Counted from the first letter of the stretch, positions 1 to 11,889 are shown. The stretch: 64,000 nucleotides of DNA from Tamarix chinensis (GCA_030549775.1 CM060174.1:42422586-42486585); one strand, 5' to 3'. The notes: generated by a model not told the origin, from the sequence alone. Numbers and translations are program-made.

Positions 1-2
1 CA

Positions 3-1090
3 TGGGAATACTACAAAGACATCCTAAGAATGTGCCCACATCATGGGTTAGAAGAATGGTTGCTGGTCCATACATTTTATAATGGCCTACATTATAACAC
101 TAGATTGACTTTGGATGCAGTAGAAAGAGGCACCCTTATGAGTAAAAGTATACCGGAAGCCAAACAACTAATTAAAGATATGGTTCAGAATCATTACCAA
201 TGTTCAGGTGAGCGCTCTATAGCCAAGAAGAGCGGTAGGTATGACATTGATACTCTGGATCATCTTTCTTCTTGAGTTGATGTGTTATTTTAGAAAATTG
301 ATAAACTAAGTGTTAATGCATTAACAACCCCATGTTGTTTGTGAGATTTATGGTATTACAAGACATTCATCAGTGGAATGTTAATCGGTTACTCCTCCAC
401 CCCTGAAGGAACCCTAGCGGACCATGTTAACTATGTCAATAACTTCAACCAAAAGGGAGATCCATTTTCCCTTACCTACAACCTTGGATGGCGTAACCAT
501 CCAAATATATCTTACAAGAAACCACCTTAGAATACCATCCCTCAATCAAATTTTAGGCCCCCAGGTTTCCAAAACCTTAGATCACCATTTTCATCTCCCC
601 CCAAGTCAAATCTTGCATTGATGATGGAGAACTTCATAGTCTCTCAAAACAAACAAATTGAGGATTTGAAGAATTCAGTCAAAAGCTTAAGCTCTAAGGT
701 TCAATCCCTAACCACCCACAATAAAATGCAAGAAAATCAATTCATCCAAGTGGCTCAACAATCGGGATCTTCCTCTTGACCCACTGGAATGCTTCTAGGA
801 TAGCCGGAGATAAATCCTAAGGGATCCGTTAATGCTATAGCCCTTCGAGGTGGAAAAGAGTTAGAGGCCCCTATTTTATGGAAGGAAATAGAAGAAGGAA
901 CTAGAGGAGTCAAAGAGGAAGTGGAAAAACAACAGGAAGACACACAGATTGAGAGTGAGACCATCTTAGGGAAAGAAACCAAGGTAGAAAATTATGTCCC
1001 TTCACCACCATATAAACCTCCCTTACTTTTCCTTCAATGACAAGTAAAAACGAGATTGGAAAAATAATTTGGAAGATTTGTAGAAATTCT
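3..1090 (+). pseudogene. gag: Athila gag remnant and gag-protease linker
   Basis: Gag would form the virus-like particle. The open part (3-275) reads through WEYYKDIL, CPHHGLEEWL, HTFYNGL and an IKDM...HYQ segment, a pattern I know from Athila gag. A frame change follows. Around 430-560 another frame gives the NFNQKGDPFS...GWRNHPN region, and near 820-860 NPKGSVNAIALRGGKELEAP, the conserved Athila gag C-terminus (usually NPKE.VNAI.LRSGKEL). At least two stops and two frame changes are visible (275, about 424, about 778). The start of gag is outside the window. Confidence 0.82.
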
Positions 1091-1097
1091 AAAGAAA

Positions 1098-1925
1098 TTG
1101 CAAATCAATATTCCATTTGTGGAAGCCATATCACAAATGCTTGCCTATGCCAAATTTTTGAAAGAAATCCTCTCCAATAAAAGATTGTTAGAAGAGTATA
1201 AGATGGTAGCACTAATGCAGGAATGTAGTGATATTATTCAAAACAAGCTTCCACCTAAGCTTAAAGATCTCGGTTTATTCTCTATTTCCTGCACTATAGG
1301 TGACATTTCCATTAATCGTGCACTATGTGATATTGGAGCTAGTGTTAGTCTAATGCCCCTCTCTGTTTGTAAGAAACTACAGATGGGAGATTCAAAGCTA
1401 ACCGCCATCTACCTTCAACTAGTATATTGATTGATAAAACACCCAATAGGTATATTAGAAGATGTACCTATCCAGGTTGGTAAGTTTTACGTTCTAATTG
1501 ATTTCATCATTTTAGAAATAGAGGAAGATGTTCAAATTTCCATCATTTTGGGAAGACCTTTCTTAGCTACTGCAGGATTAGTAATAGATGTGAAGAATGG
1601 AAAACTCTCCCTCAACATTAGGGAAGAGAAAGTAGATTTTAACTTACCTTCCATAGTGAAATTTCCATTAATTGATGATACTTGTTGCAGGATCGATACG
1701 GTGGATAGGATGATTCAAGAAGATCTTGCTGATTTGATCTCAGAAGATCCACTGGAGAAATGTTTAATGGGGGATGAGCTAATCCATGTAGGTGATGAAG
1801 AAGCAACTGCTTATGCTACCATGCTCAGAAAGGATCATGCTTATGCAAAACAACCAGGTGTGGTGACCCCAATTGGAAGAGAATTGTATGGCTCATCTTG
1901 TATGGAAAAATTGCACCTAAGATAG
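1098..1925 (+). pseudogene. Athila aspartic protease region
   Basis: Two abutting frames (1098-1430 and 1431-1925) are separated only by a TGA. The first holds the protease core: PPKLKDLG, CTIGDISINRALCD and then DIGASVSLMPLSVCKKL, where the family normally has D-L-G-A-S as active-site motif. The second continues with IILGRPFLATAG, the conserved downstream flap strand (LGRPFL). The active aspartate is kept, but the in-frame TGA would truncate the enzyme between its halves. It precedes RT as in all Ty3/gypsy pol genes. Confidence 0.85.
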
Positions 1926-2757
1926 AGACGAAACCTCTCCCTTCCTTTCTCAGTTATGAATTTCTGGACTCAAAAGGTGGATATCCTATCATTGTAAATG
2001 CTATCTTGAATAAAGAAGAAGTTGAATTGCTCAAAGTTCTTAGGCTGCATAAAGATGCTATAGGATATTCCATTAAAGACATAAAAGGCATAAATCCTTC
2101 ATTCTGCATGCATCATATTTTATTAAAGGAAGGACATAAGTCCTCCATTGAGCATCAAAGACGGTTAAACCCAAACATGAAGGAGGTTGTGAAAAAGGAA
2201 GTACTTAAGCTCCTAGATACATGAATCATTTACCCTATCTTTGATAGTGAGTGGGAAGCCCAATTCAGGTTGTACCTAAGAAAGGGGGCATGACCGTCAT
2301 AAGAAATGAGAAAAATGAATTAATTCCTACAAGAACTGTCACAGAGTGGCGTATTTGTATTGACTATAGGAAGTTAAATAAAGCTACCGTAAAAGATCAT
2401 TTCCCCTTCCTTTTATTGGTTAGATGCTGGAAAGGTTAGCCAGGCACTCTTATTTCTACTATCAAGATGGGTACTCGGGATTCTTTCAAATCCCTATCCA
2501 CCCCAGTGATCAAGAAAAGACATCATTTACATACCCATATGATACTTTTGCTTATAGGAGAATGCCATTTGGTTTGTGTAATTCCCCAACCACTTTTCAA
2601 TGCTGTATGATGTCTATATTCTCTAATTTTATTAAAAATATTATGGAAATATTTACGGACTATTTCTCTTTTTATGGTACCACCTTTGATGATTGCCTCG
2701 ATAATCTTGTCTATGGTCTTAAAATGATGCAAAGAAGTGAACCTTGTTCTTAACTGG
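1898..2757 (+). pseudogene. Athila reverse transcriptase, catalytic motif damaged
   Basis: Three frames cover RT. Visible blocks in order: pre-RT spacer with HHILLKEGHK and RRLNPNMKEVVKKEV; PIQVVPKKGG; WRICIDYRKLNKAT; DGYSGFFQIPI; FAYRRMPFGLCNSPTTFQ; then IFTDYFSFYG. In Athila RT the last block is normally (V/I)FMDDFSVYG, so the second catalytic aspartate is a tyrosine (TAT at 2662-2664). Frames change near 2224 and 2424. The enzyme would copy element RNA into cDNA in the particle; this copy could not. Confidence 0.9.
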
Positions 2758-2821
2758 GAAAAGTGCCATTTTATGTTACAAGAAGGCATTGATTTAGGTC
2801 ACCTAATCACCTATAGGGGGA

Positions 2822-3691
2822 TTGAAGTTGACAGAGAAAATTGATATTATTGATAAAATGCCTCCCCCAACTAATGTCAAAGGTGTTTGGAGTTTTCTAG
2901 GCCATGCTAGATTCTATAAGAGGTTCATAAAAGATTTCTCAAAAATTGTTAAGCCTCTAACCCACCTCCTTGTCAAGGATACCTCTTTGGCATTTGATCA
3001 ATCTTGTTTGAGTACTTTTATTAGGTTAGAAGAAGCATTGACCACTGCCCCAGTTATGAGACCCCCCGATTGGAGCCTTCATTTTGAGGTAATGTGTGGT
3101 GCCAGTGACTATGTCGTTGGGGTTATTCTTGGACAAAGGAAGGATGGGAAGGTGTATGCCATATACTATGCCATTAGGAATTTAGATGATGCACAAATGA
3201 ATTATGCTACAACCAAAAATGAACTCCTAGCTGTGGTGTTTTCCTTGGAAAACTTCAGATCTTATCTTTTCGGATTGAGAGTCATTGAGTTCACCGATCA
3301 TGCAGCTCTTAGGCATCTCTTGGCAAAGAAAGATGCAAAACTAAGATTGATTAGGTGGATCCTCCTCTTGCAAGAATTTGATTTAGAGATCAAAGACAAT
3401 AAAGGTGTTGAAAATGTAGTAGCAGATCATCTTTCCAGGCTAAGGCATGAGATGTATGAAGAATATAAGAATGAATTTCCTATTGATGATTTATTCCTTG
3501 ATGACAATCTATTTGCTATAGAGAGTCTCCAAGCCCCATGGTTCACAGATCATGTCAATTATATTGTTTATGGGGTGTTACCTGAGGACCTATCCTATCA
3601 ACAACGTAAGAAATTCCTTTTTGACATCCAACATTATTTTTGGGATGATCCTTGTCTTTACAAGCACTGCATAGATGAAGTTTTCCGGTGA
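2822..3691 (+). pseudogene. Athila RNase H and connection domain
   Basis: A 289-codon open stretch. It begins with the end of RT (WSFLGHARFYKRFIKDFSKI, PLTHLL) and passes into RNase H: FEVMCGASDYVVGVILGQR, AQMNYATTKNELLAVVFSLE, FTDHAALRHLLAKKDAK, RWILLLQEFDLEI, NVVADHLSRL. The family has CDASDYAVGA; here the first catalytic aspartate is glycine (CGAS). The frame ends with a TGA inside what should be the start of integrase (KHCIDEVFR, then RCIPKDE in frame). This is the longest open frame of the element. Confidence 0.9.
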
Positions 3692-4828
3692 TGCATTCCA
3701 AAAGATGAAATTTTGGATGTCATTACCCTTTGTCATTCATCACCGTATAGCAGTCATGCTAGTACCTCCAAGACAACCGTAAGGGTACTTCTTGTAGGGT
3801 TTTATTGGCCAATGCTCTTTAAAGACATGAAAAGTTTTGTGCTGCCATGTGATCGCTGCCAAAGGACCGGGAATATTTTGCAACATAATGAGATGCCCTT
3901 GAATAACATTTTTGAGGTTGAGTTATTCGACGTATGGGGAATTGATTTTATGGGACTATTTCCTTTGTCTCACACCAATAAATATATACTAGTCACCGTA
4001 AATTATGTCTCAAAATGGGCAGAGGCATTAGCATCTCCAACGAATGACGTAAAGGTAGTCATTAAGATTTTTCAGAAGGTTTATTTTCCCCATTTTAGAA
4101 TTCCCAAGGCTGTGATTAGTGATGGAGGATCCCACTTTGCTAACAAGGTCTTAAGCAAACTCTTAAGGAAATATGGCGTAGCTCACAAAATGGCCACTCT
4201 ATACCATCCTTAAATGAGTGGTCTAGTGGAGATTACTAACAGAGAGATAAAAGGGATCCTAGAAAAGATAGTGTCCAAGTTAAGGAAAGATTGGTCCTCC
4301 TGGCTAGACGATATTCTTTGGGCCTACTGGACAACCTATAAGACCCTTATCGGCACCACACCATTCCGTTTGGTATACTGAAAATCATGTCATCCGCCTA
4401 TTGAGGTCGAATACAAGGCTTATTGGGCCATAAAGACTATTCACCTGGGTTTGAAGGAATCAGGCGAGCGGGGAATGCTTCAACTCAATGAGCTCGATGA
4501 ATTGTGGTTAGATGCGTATGAAAATGCCAAAATATATAAGGAAAGAACGAAGAAGTGGCATGACCAACATATTCTCTGAAAAGAATTTAAGGAGGGAGAG
4601 CTGGTACTCTTGTTCAATTCCTATATGAAGTTTTTTCCCAGAAAATTGCGATCAAGGTGGTCGGGTCCATTCCAAGTGCTTAAAATATATCTTTATGGGG
4701 CAGTGGAAGTGTGGAGTGAACCTACAGGAAGGTTCAAAGTTCATGGGCAATGTCTAAAACACTATGTTGTTGGGTCTCTAGTTGAGAAGATGGGCTCCAT
4801 CACCCTTCTTGAGGTATCATCTATCTAA
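3692..4828 (+). pseudogene. Athila integrase
   Basis: Integrase inserts cDNA into chromosomes. The zinc-binding N-domain is recognisable (LCHSSPYSSHAS ... LPCDRCQRTGN). The catalytic core shows D in VWGIDFMG, D in VISDGGSHF and the glutamate in a [14 protein letters not shown] block. A TAA after LYHP (where the family has Q), a TGA after FRLVY and another after QHIL break the frame. The C-terminal domain (4610-4828) keeps KLRSRWSGPFQV and FKVHGQCLKHYV, the usual GPF...VNGQRLKHY pattern. All three catalytic acids survive but the reading frame does not. Confidence 0.88.
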
Positions 4829-5951
4829 AGAGCATAGAGGTCAAGCTAATGACCTTAAACAAGTGCTTCATGGGAGGCAACCCATGTTTCATGCTTTCCT
4901 TTGTTATATTTCTTTTTGTTTCATATGTTTGTTTTGTTTTGTATTCTTCCTTTTCTTTTATTTCTTTGTTTGCTTTGTTTTTATTTATGTGTTGTAGTTT
5001 TTTGGTAGGAAAGATGGCTTATTAAAGCTCTCCAATGGATGATAGAAGGATATAATGCATTATAAAACAAAAAGGAGCAAGAAATATGAAGGATATAGGG
5101 TTGCATGGCCTAAGCACGGTCCACTGTACGACCATACATTACCCTATCACTGAAAAATGAGAAATCCTAAGAGAAATTTTTTTGCATGGCTGTGCCAATC
5201 CATAATCTATCAGCCTGAGAGCAAAATTTTTGTACGGTCAGGCCGTGTAAGGCTTGCACGCCGATGCACAACCATTTCCTTCTCAGCACGGCCAACCCGT
5301 GCTAGACCTGCACGGCTGTGCAACCTCATTTGTCATAATATATGCATGCCCGTGAACTTTCTTTTTCTCTCTCTCACCATTACCTCCATTCCCTTTCGAA
5401 CCCTAACCCTCTCCAACCTCTTCCCTATCCTTCATCCTCTTAGATCTACCCATATAGCACCACCCACCACCATTTCCACCATCATCAACCTCCTCACAAC
5501 CATTCCATCACTACACAGCTAGGCAGTGCACATCTTGCACACCTTGTTTCTCCACCCTTTCCTCAACCGTGCAGAGCCAACCACCACACATTTGCACACC
5601 ACCCTTTGTGGCACCCATTTTACCTACACAACCACCACTCCCACCACCACTTCGACCACCATCTACCACTTAATCAATACTTTTACCACCATCTCTACAC
5701 ACCCTGCCTATGCAGGTTTTTATCTTGCACCACTTACCTGTGCACCACCACACACCGCTAATCCCACTCCTTATTTCTACACTAGTTGTGCACGTAGGCA
5801 TTTTTCTCAGTTTGGTTTTTTATTTACTTGTTCCATTCTTTATGTGTTTAGTTATTCTATTATTCTTGCTCTATCTTTTTCCATCTTAATTACCGGGTGT
5901 GTTATACCCAAATAATTTTCTAACGTTTTGATTTTGTAGATAAAGGTAACA
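4829..5951 (+). other. Spacer between integrase and env-like ORF, with CACGG/CCGTG palindromes
   Basis: No convincing gene. The first part is T-rich (4900-5000). Between about 5110 and 5350 the text is crowded with near-palindromes such as CACGGTCCACTGTACG, GTACGGTCAGGCCGTGT, GCACGGCCAACCCGTGC and GCACGGCTGTGC. The rest (5350-5915) is a C/A/T-rich stretch rich in ACC and CAC triplets, whose open frames (His/Thr/Pro-rich) look compositional. Confidence 0.6.
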
Positions 5952-7252
5952 ATGGCCCCCAAGAAGAGATCAAAATCCACCTAGGAGGAAGATGAGTCCT
6001 CCCGACCACACCAACGTCAATCGAAAGGGTGAGGTAATGCCGCAAATACGCCACCATAAAATCCTTATGGCATTACCTTTGTCGACCTTGATGACAAGGA
6101 CGTCTTTGAAGGGCTAGTGAATTGAGACATTACCCCAACTTGATTCACCAATTAGGATCGTCTCAAGACACTAGGGATAAAGGAGGATGTTGCTTATTTG
6201 CTTTCTCGTAGTGGTCTTTGCCATTTCTTTACCAACACATATCCTATAAGTAAGAGGCTCACGCTTGAGTTCCATATTTCCTTTGTTTTTGATCGTTCTT
6301 ATGAGTCTATCATGTTTTTGCTTTTTAATAAAGCTCGTCGAATGTCATTGTCTATGTTTTCATCATTGCTTCGCCTCCCCTCTTATGGTCGGCAACTTTT
6401 TGAGGGTTTCAAAATATGGGATCCTCAAGATTTTTGGCGAGAAATCGCCTTACCTAAGATAGGATGTCCCCCTAATCCATATAGTGGACATTACTCAAAG
6501 GCTACTCTGATTTACAATTTGGCCTTATTTTATGTCCAACGGCTTCTAGCCGACTCAATTTTTGACCGAGGGGAGAGCCAGGGGAATGTATGGAAATTAG
6601 AGCTCTTCGCTTTGCGTTGTATGCTAGGGGATAGTGCCCTCAATGTAGGGCATTATCTCGCTGATCATCTAAGTACGGTGAGCGCTAATCTCATCTGTGA
6701 TATCATCGTAGGGGGTATCATCATATACATTGCCACTAGGCTCGATTATAGCCTAGATGACATCCATGAGGAGTTCCTGCCAATCTACCTCGGGCTAACA
6801 ACTTGCACAAATATAAAGTTAATTGTGTAGGATCAGCTTCAATATCGATTGTATTATAACCAGGAAGTGTGCTACCCGCTTCCCAACCCGGTCTTCACCA
6901 CTCTCATCGGGATTGGGCGCACCAACTGGTTACCCTCTCCTCATACGCCATGCCCAGGTCAGGCTATGCCACCCCCTTGGATGAAAACCCGAACATGACG
7001 AAGGAAGGCCTTTATTTACCATTGCTTACTCTTCCAATGCCTCATTCTTTTGGCGCTAATTCAGGTCGTTCTTCCTCAGACACTTCTTGGAACGCCTGCT
7101 TCCAGCACATTAATGACCGATTCGATAGGTTGGACGCCGAAGTTGCTAGCCTCTGGGAGGCTGTTGCTCCCATAGATAAAATGAACTCCATGATACATCA
7201 AATGTATCAATGGAATTTAGAGCATGGATACCCACCTCCACCACTGCCCTAG
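5952..7252 (+). pseudogene. Env-like / Athila third ORF remnant
   Basis: The ATG at 5952 opens MAPKKRSK, a start I associate with the Athila env-position ORF, but a TAG follows after nine or ten codons. The longest open part (6198-6830) has FHISFVFDRSYESIMFLLFN, ARRMSLSMFSSLLRLP and LLADSIFDRGES...GNVWKLEL, resembling the conserved plant-retroelement domain in this position. A second part (6869-7252) ends in a heptad-like segment (FQHINDRFDRLDAEVASLWEAV) that could be a coiled coil, then YPPPPLP. No clear signal peptide or transmembrane segment is seen, so any envelope function is only inferred from position. Several stops and frame changes are present. Confidence 0.65.
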
Positions 7253-8703
7253 CAATTGAGTTAGTCTTCCCCTCGTTCCTCACTTCCACATTACTAGAAA
7301 ATGTGGTATTCAAGCATAGGGGAGTTGTTTTTCTTTCTATCTTAGCTGTTACCTATTTTCTGTTGTTCTCCTTTTCTATTCTATTTTCCATTCTATTTTC
7401 TGTTGCTTGTGTTGTTGTTTAGCGAAATGAATGCCTATGATGACCAAATGATAAAACCTTCTACATAACCTGGTCATGCACTAGTAAGACTCATGAATTG
7501 CGAGCTATTACAACTATTTTTTTAAAGTTGCTTATAACACAGACACCCCCAATTGATAGACTCTTAAACCACTTATTATTATAAAAATCTAATGGTTTAT
7601 TCTTGTAGAATTACCTATCCCAACTAAGATTTAGGAGATAAGGCTCATAACAAAGAACTAGTGAGACTTTGAGCCTTAGAGACTGTCCATCTTTATGTAG
7701 TCTTATTTTTTCTAATTGTGTGTTTTCTCCTCTAATATGAGAAACTAGAACTTGTAGATTCTCTCTTCAAAACTGCATATGACTTATGCATACATTAATA
7801 TGATAGAGGCATGTATCTTATTTGTTAGCTACTTTAGCCATAAGCCACCAAATAACATTTGTTTTACTTTTGTTCAACCCTGTTGAGCTTAAGCCTTTCC
7901 CTTCATTTACCTATATACTAGTTTTTTTCCAAGAAACTACCCTACCTTGGTCCGAAAACTGGGGAGTGGTAGCTAATAGATTTTATTATGGTAGACAGGG
8001 TAAAAAGATAAGCATTGGGGTATATTCTTTTTTTCCTAAAAAAAGGAGAGAAAAATATAAACATTGCATTACTTCCATTTGTATCTAATTCTTCTTCTCT
8101 TTTTTTTTTCTTTAAAAAGGGAGCCTTAATGTATATTTAGGTGTGATTAGAAGGTTTCCAATTCCGATTTGCATTTGTAGTTACCACTCCTTTAGTTTTA
8201 GGCCCGTAGCTACAATCCTAGATCTGCCCTACCTTTTCACCCTGGCCCCATTACAACCCTATAAAGATCTCTTGATTTTTGTAATGCATAATGTCTTTAA
8301 GTGGTGAAGAATAAGAGTTTCTGTAAGCATATAGTTGATCATCATTAGATAGGAGAGTATTGAGTGATATTATTATCCTTGCAAACACACATGAGCGCAT
8401 AGTGTTTACACTTAACTAAAGAGAGTAAGTCCGTGGCCTTGTTTGACCTATGTTTTGTTGAGATGACATTTACATGACCCTAAATCACCTTAGAGTGTCA
8501 TAATAATTCTAATTTGTGTGTCCGCATTGAAGGGTTGTCTCGCTTTATTTTCTACACTACTATTTCCGCTCACAATATGGGTCAAAATAGACTTTGTATG
8601 CCATGTTTATGTTGTTGGTTCTATCATCTGAGGCTTTGTTATCATTCCGCTTGTTATGTTTCTGTGTTTCTGTGTTTTCTTGGGGACAAGTAAAGTGTAA
8701 GCA
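7253..8703 (+). other. Athila 3' untranslated region
   Basis: T-rich, noncoding-looking sequence between the env-like ORF and the polypurine tract. Short open frames (7210-7422, 7822-8088) show no family motif. Long 3' UTRs are usual in Athila elements. Nothing else supportable is seen. Confidence 0.6.
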
Positions 8704-8704
8704 T

Positions 8705-8713
8705 GGGGGGAGT
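8705..8713 (+). other. Polypurine tract of the Athila element
   Basis: GCATGGGGGGAGT directly before the LTR start TGATAAAG. Position and purine run fit the plus-strand primer site used in retroelement replication. Confidence 0.8.
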
Positions 8714-10283
8714 TGATAAAGTGAATTTTTACCATATTTTTACCTCTCTTTCCCTTAGCTTTAAGACTTCATTTAATCTCTTTTACATATTTTGCCATGA
8801 TTTTAGCCTATTAGTTGCACTACTATTTTCTTAAGCCTTGTGTTGTAGGATTTCCCACAAAAACACCAAGACCGAGAAAGAATTGCTTATATTTGGAGCT
8901 AAAGACCTAGCAAGGAAAGCTTTGGAGGAGAGTGCATCAACCCAACATGCTTATTAAGGTACATTAAACCTATGACAACCAAAATATATGCTAAGATATC
9001 ACTAAGAAGACTCAAAAGGGGGGTGCACTGTCGGTTGCACACCCAGCTGCATAGCCATGGAGCCCTCCAGGGCATTTATAGAAGAACATAGAATTGCACG
9101 GCTAGCCCATGCCAGACTTGCACGACTAGCCCATGCCAGACTTGCACGGCTATGCAAGTTTTTGAGCCAAAAAGTTGAGGCCAAAAATATTGCATGGCAG
9201 GCCATGCAAGGCCTGCACAACAGTACAATATCAGATTTTCCAAATTACCGAGAGCTGAGAAACTGCACGGCCAGGCCGTGCAATGGCCGCATAGCCGTGC
9301 TAAGTGGTTCTCCCCACAATCTTCGTTCGCGGCATAGCTGACATGAGGGGGAATTTCGTGGCTCGCCTCGGGAACTTCTTAAGGAGAGAGAGAGGAAATT
9401 TTAAAGGAGTCTAAGACCCCTCATCACCGAGTATAGATTCTGGTAATAGTTGGTTTTCTTTAGTTTTAATTGTTTAAAAGATTTAATTGTGTAATTTGTG
9501 ACGGTCGGTTCGAATCAACATTGCACTCTTCCGGATTATGGTTAATTCAATCTAATTCTTCTTTTCTTTATCTATTACATTGTTATTGTTTATTATGATA
9601 TTTATTTCATTCATTTTATTTGAAAGTATGAGTGATTAGTCGCTTTTCTAGGATTGGACATAGGTACCATTATAGTAATTGATATGATGAAATAAAGTAT
9701 TATGTCATATGGTTGATTCATTGATACTATTATATATGCTCGATTTGATTGTTGTAAAGAGGATTTAATGAAATCCGACTTCCATAGATGTAATCTAAAA
9801 CTGAAAGGCTGGGATTATTATCAGAAATTAGCATATATACGAAAATTTAAGCAATCACAAAAGTAGATATTTAATTCTTAGGGACTCTATAATTGGTGGT
9901 GCTTAATCGGTTTTATTTAGCTTGTGAGTCACAAAAGTAGTTAGAAAATTAGATTAAATATATTCTTAAACCTTGAAAGAGGCTAACAAATATGATTTGA
10001 CCAATTGTCCATAGTTAGTGAATTAATTTGCGGCATAAGTATTTTTTCATTATTTATTATTAATCTGGAGACTGAAGTTCGATCCTAGGTTTTATTCCTA
10101 TTGTTTAGCATCTTCAATTAGAATGCTTTTCGTAATTAATCTTTTTCATCCAAACGCATACCTCCACCTTTTGTAGATTTATATAGTTAAAATAGTATAG
10201 AAGTGTAATAAATTACAATGTCCTTGTAGATATGACCTTGAAATGCTATAACAAATTCATGCGCTTGTGGAAATAGCACAACA
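8714..10283 (+). repeat. 3' LTR of the Athila element (about 1570 bp)
   Basis: Starts TGATAAAGTG after the polypurine tract and ends near ...AAATAGCACAACA (10283). The last 500 bp align by eye with the reverse complement of 10459-11290, including GTCACAAAAGTAGTTA and the terminal AATGCTATAACAAATT block, which fixes the 3' end to within a few bases. The U3-side part (9020-9310) holds a cluster of GCACGGCC/GGCCGTGC palindromes and a 24 bp direct repeat. The target-site duplication cannot be tested because the 5' LTR is outside the window. Confidence 0.85.
9097..9152. repeat. 24 bp tandem repeat in the Athila LTR
   Basis: The unit GCACGGCTAGCCCATGCC + AGACTT occurs twice and starts a third time. 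It produces the short open frame with HARLARLA repeats at 9057-9341, which is a by-product of the repeat and not a gene. Confidence 0.8.
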
Positions 10284-11290
10284 AGATCCTAATTTAAAAG
10301 AATTTTGCATAAAAGGTACCTAAATACACAAAAGAAATAATCTATCAAGTAGAAAAAGGAAAGTTAAAAATGAAAGAAAATAGGAAAAGAAATATCTTAT
10401 TCGATGAATTACAAAGGATTCAATATTAATTGGCCAAAGTCCCCAACAACTATGCCAAAAAAATTTATGGGCTAAATCTGCAAACGCACAAATTTGTTAT
10501 AGCATTTTAAGGTTGTGTCCCACAAGAACTTCATAAATGAACATTAATCTTTATCATTTTAGCTATCTAAACTATCTTTTTCTCTTCAAATTAGAATAAG
10601 AGTGTTAATTGCGAAGATGCATGCAATGACTAATCAAATAAAAACTCTAGAATAATAATAATAAATCTAAGATTGAACTTTGGTATCAAACTTGGTATTC
10701 AAAAACATATTAACATTATATTGTATTATAGTCTAAATACCTATGAACAACTGATCTAATCTGACTCACTAGCTCTTTGAAGGTCTAAGAATATATTTAA
10801 CCTAATTTATTAACTACTTTTGTAACTAACAAATTAGATTAAACCCGCTAAGTGTAAATGATTCAATAATCCCTAATAATTCAAATGCCTACTTTTGTGA
10901 TCATTTAAGTTCCCATTCATATGTTAATTCCTAATATCAATGTCAACCTTTTATTTATAGTCAATGCTTAAAAAAATTAAATTCTATTAAACATAACTTA
11001 TGAAAATGGTTCCAAATATATAGAGCACCACATAAAAACCATATGTATAACATAAATGTTCATTCATTATATTCATATCAAATTGATCCTAATTTAATCA
11101 TGAAGAAGGAAAATACTCACTCATGGTTATAGGAAAACATAATAAATAAAATTGAATGATATACATAATTGTAGATACAACAAATAACATAAGAGAGCAG
11201 TAACAAGAACAAATGACTTGAACTACGATAAATTTCATGATTCATGGAAAACAAAGTCATAAAATAAAGGAAAATCAAAGTAAAAATATG
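10284..11290 (-). mobile_element. Inverted, truncated Athila-like element: leader, PBS and LTR
   Basis: Read on the minus strand, 11290 to about 10460 matches the 3' half of the Athila LTR at 8714-10283 (shared blocks: TACAAAAGTAG, TTAAATATATTCTTA, AATGCTATAACAAATT). It is followed by TTTGGCATAGTTGTTGGGGA, a decayed form of the tRNA-Asp PBS used by Athila/Tat elements, and then by leader sequence to 10284. So this is a 5' LTR plus leader whose internal region is missing, cut where the + strand Athila element begins. The U3 half of the LTR is also missing. Divergence is clearly higher than within recent pairs. Confidence 0.75.
10436..10458 (-). other. Decayed tRNA-Asp type primer binding site
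   Basis: The minus strand reads TTTGGCATAGTTGTTGGGGA directly after an Athila-type LTR end. The intact site in these lineages is TGGCGCCGTTGCCGGGGA; the changes are mostly C to T and G to A. Confidence 0.75.
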
Positions 11291-11379
11291 AAAATTATTT
11301 TGTTTATCAATATTCCCGTGGAATGTAGACTTTACTTAGGCGTTAATGAAATCTAGATCATAGATATATTTAGGGGATA

Positions 11380-11770
11380 TTTCATTACATTATGTAAAGT
11401 TATTTAAGATCATATCTTAACTAATTCCCCTAATGTCCCTAATATCTATTTTTAGCTAATTTTATTGGATTTTTTTTGTTGGTTGTAGCCTATAAATATG
11501 GCATAAATTCGACTATTGTAAGTATTAAGGATTAAATTTTAACAAGGAAGTCTCATGTTGAGCATTAAATCTATTAATTACTTTGTAAAGTTGAGAGTGA
11601 CCATGAGAGGATTCTTTGTATTTTCTTCTTTATATTTTATTCAAATATTTTTCTATATGAGTTATAATTTATTATCCTTGTAGGAGATATCTTTTTGAGG
11701 TTCGTAGAAGTTATATTCTAGTATATACACACCACTTCTATTCCATATCATTTAACATCTTCCTCCTTGT
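11380..11770 (+). repeat. LTR remnant, family D, copy 1
   Basis: Contains a TATA-like GCCTATAAATATGG (about 11490) and a GTTGAGAGTGACC...GATTCTTTGT block. The same order of blocks recurs at 14600-14892, so two copies of one LTR family lie in the same orientation 3.2 kb apart. Possibly copia-type from layout. Borders are approximate. Confidence 0.5.
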
Positions 11771-11889
11771 TCACATCTTCATTCGATTCCTTTGAATGGA
11801 TATATGATCATGGGTTATCAATTTTGTGATTGTGGGGATTAGATTAGGAGATTCACATAAAATGTATTGCATGTTATCATTATTAGAAG

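Larger units (their letters stand above)
1..10283 (+). mobile_element. Athila-type Ty3/gypsy retrotransposon, 5' truncated by window edge
   Basis: Order of parts on the + strand is gag, protease, RT, RNase H, integrase, env-like ORF, polypurine tract, 3' LTR. The extra env-like ORF after integrase and the 1.6 kb LTR are typical of the Athila lineage, as are gag and RT motifs such as TFYNGL and PFGLCN. The 5' LTR, PBS and start of gag lie before position 1. Every reading frame has several stops or frameshifts, so the copy is dead. The 3' end abuts an inverted relative (10284-11290), which suggests insertion into or beside that older copy. Confidence 0.9.

Noticed and set aside
5157..5915. Two open frames of 121 and 129 codons between Athila integrase and env-like ORF
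   Set aside because: Composition-driven (ACC/CAC-rich) with no family resemblance; considered untranslated spacer.
9057..9341. Open frame with HARLARLA repeats
   Set aside because: Produced by a 24 bp tandem repeat inside the LTR.
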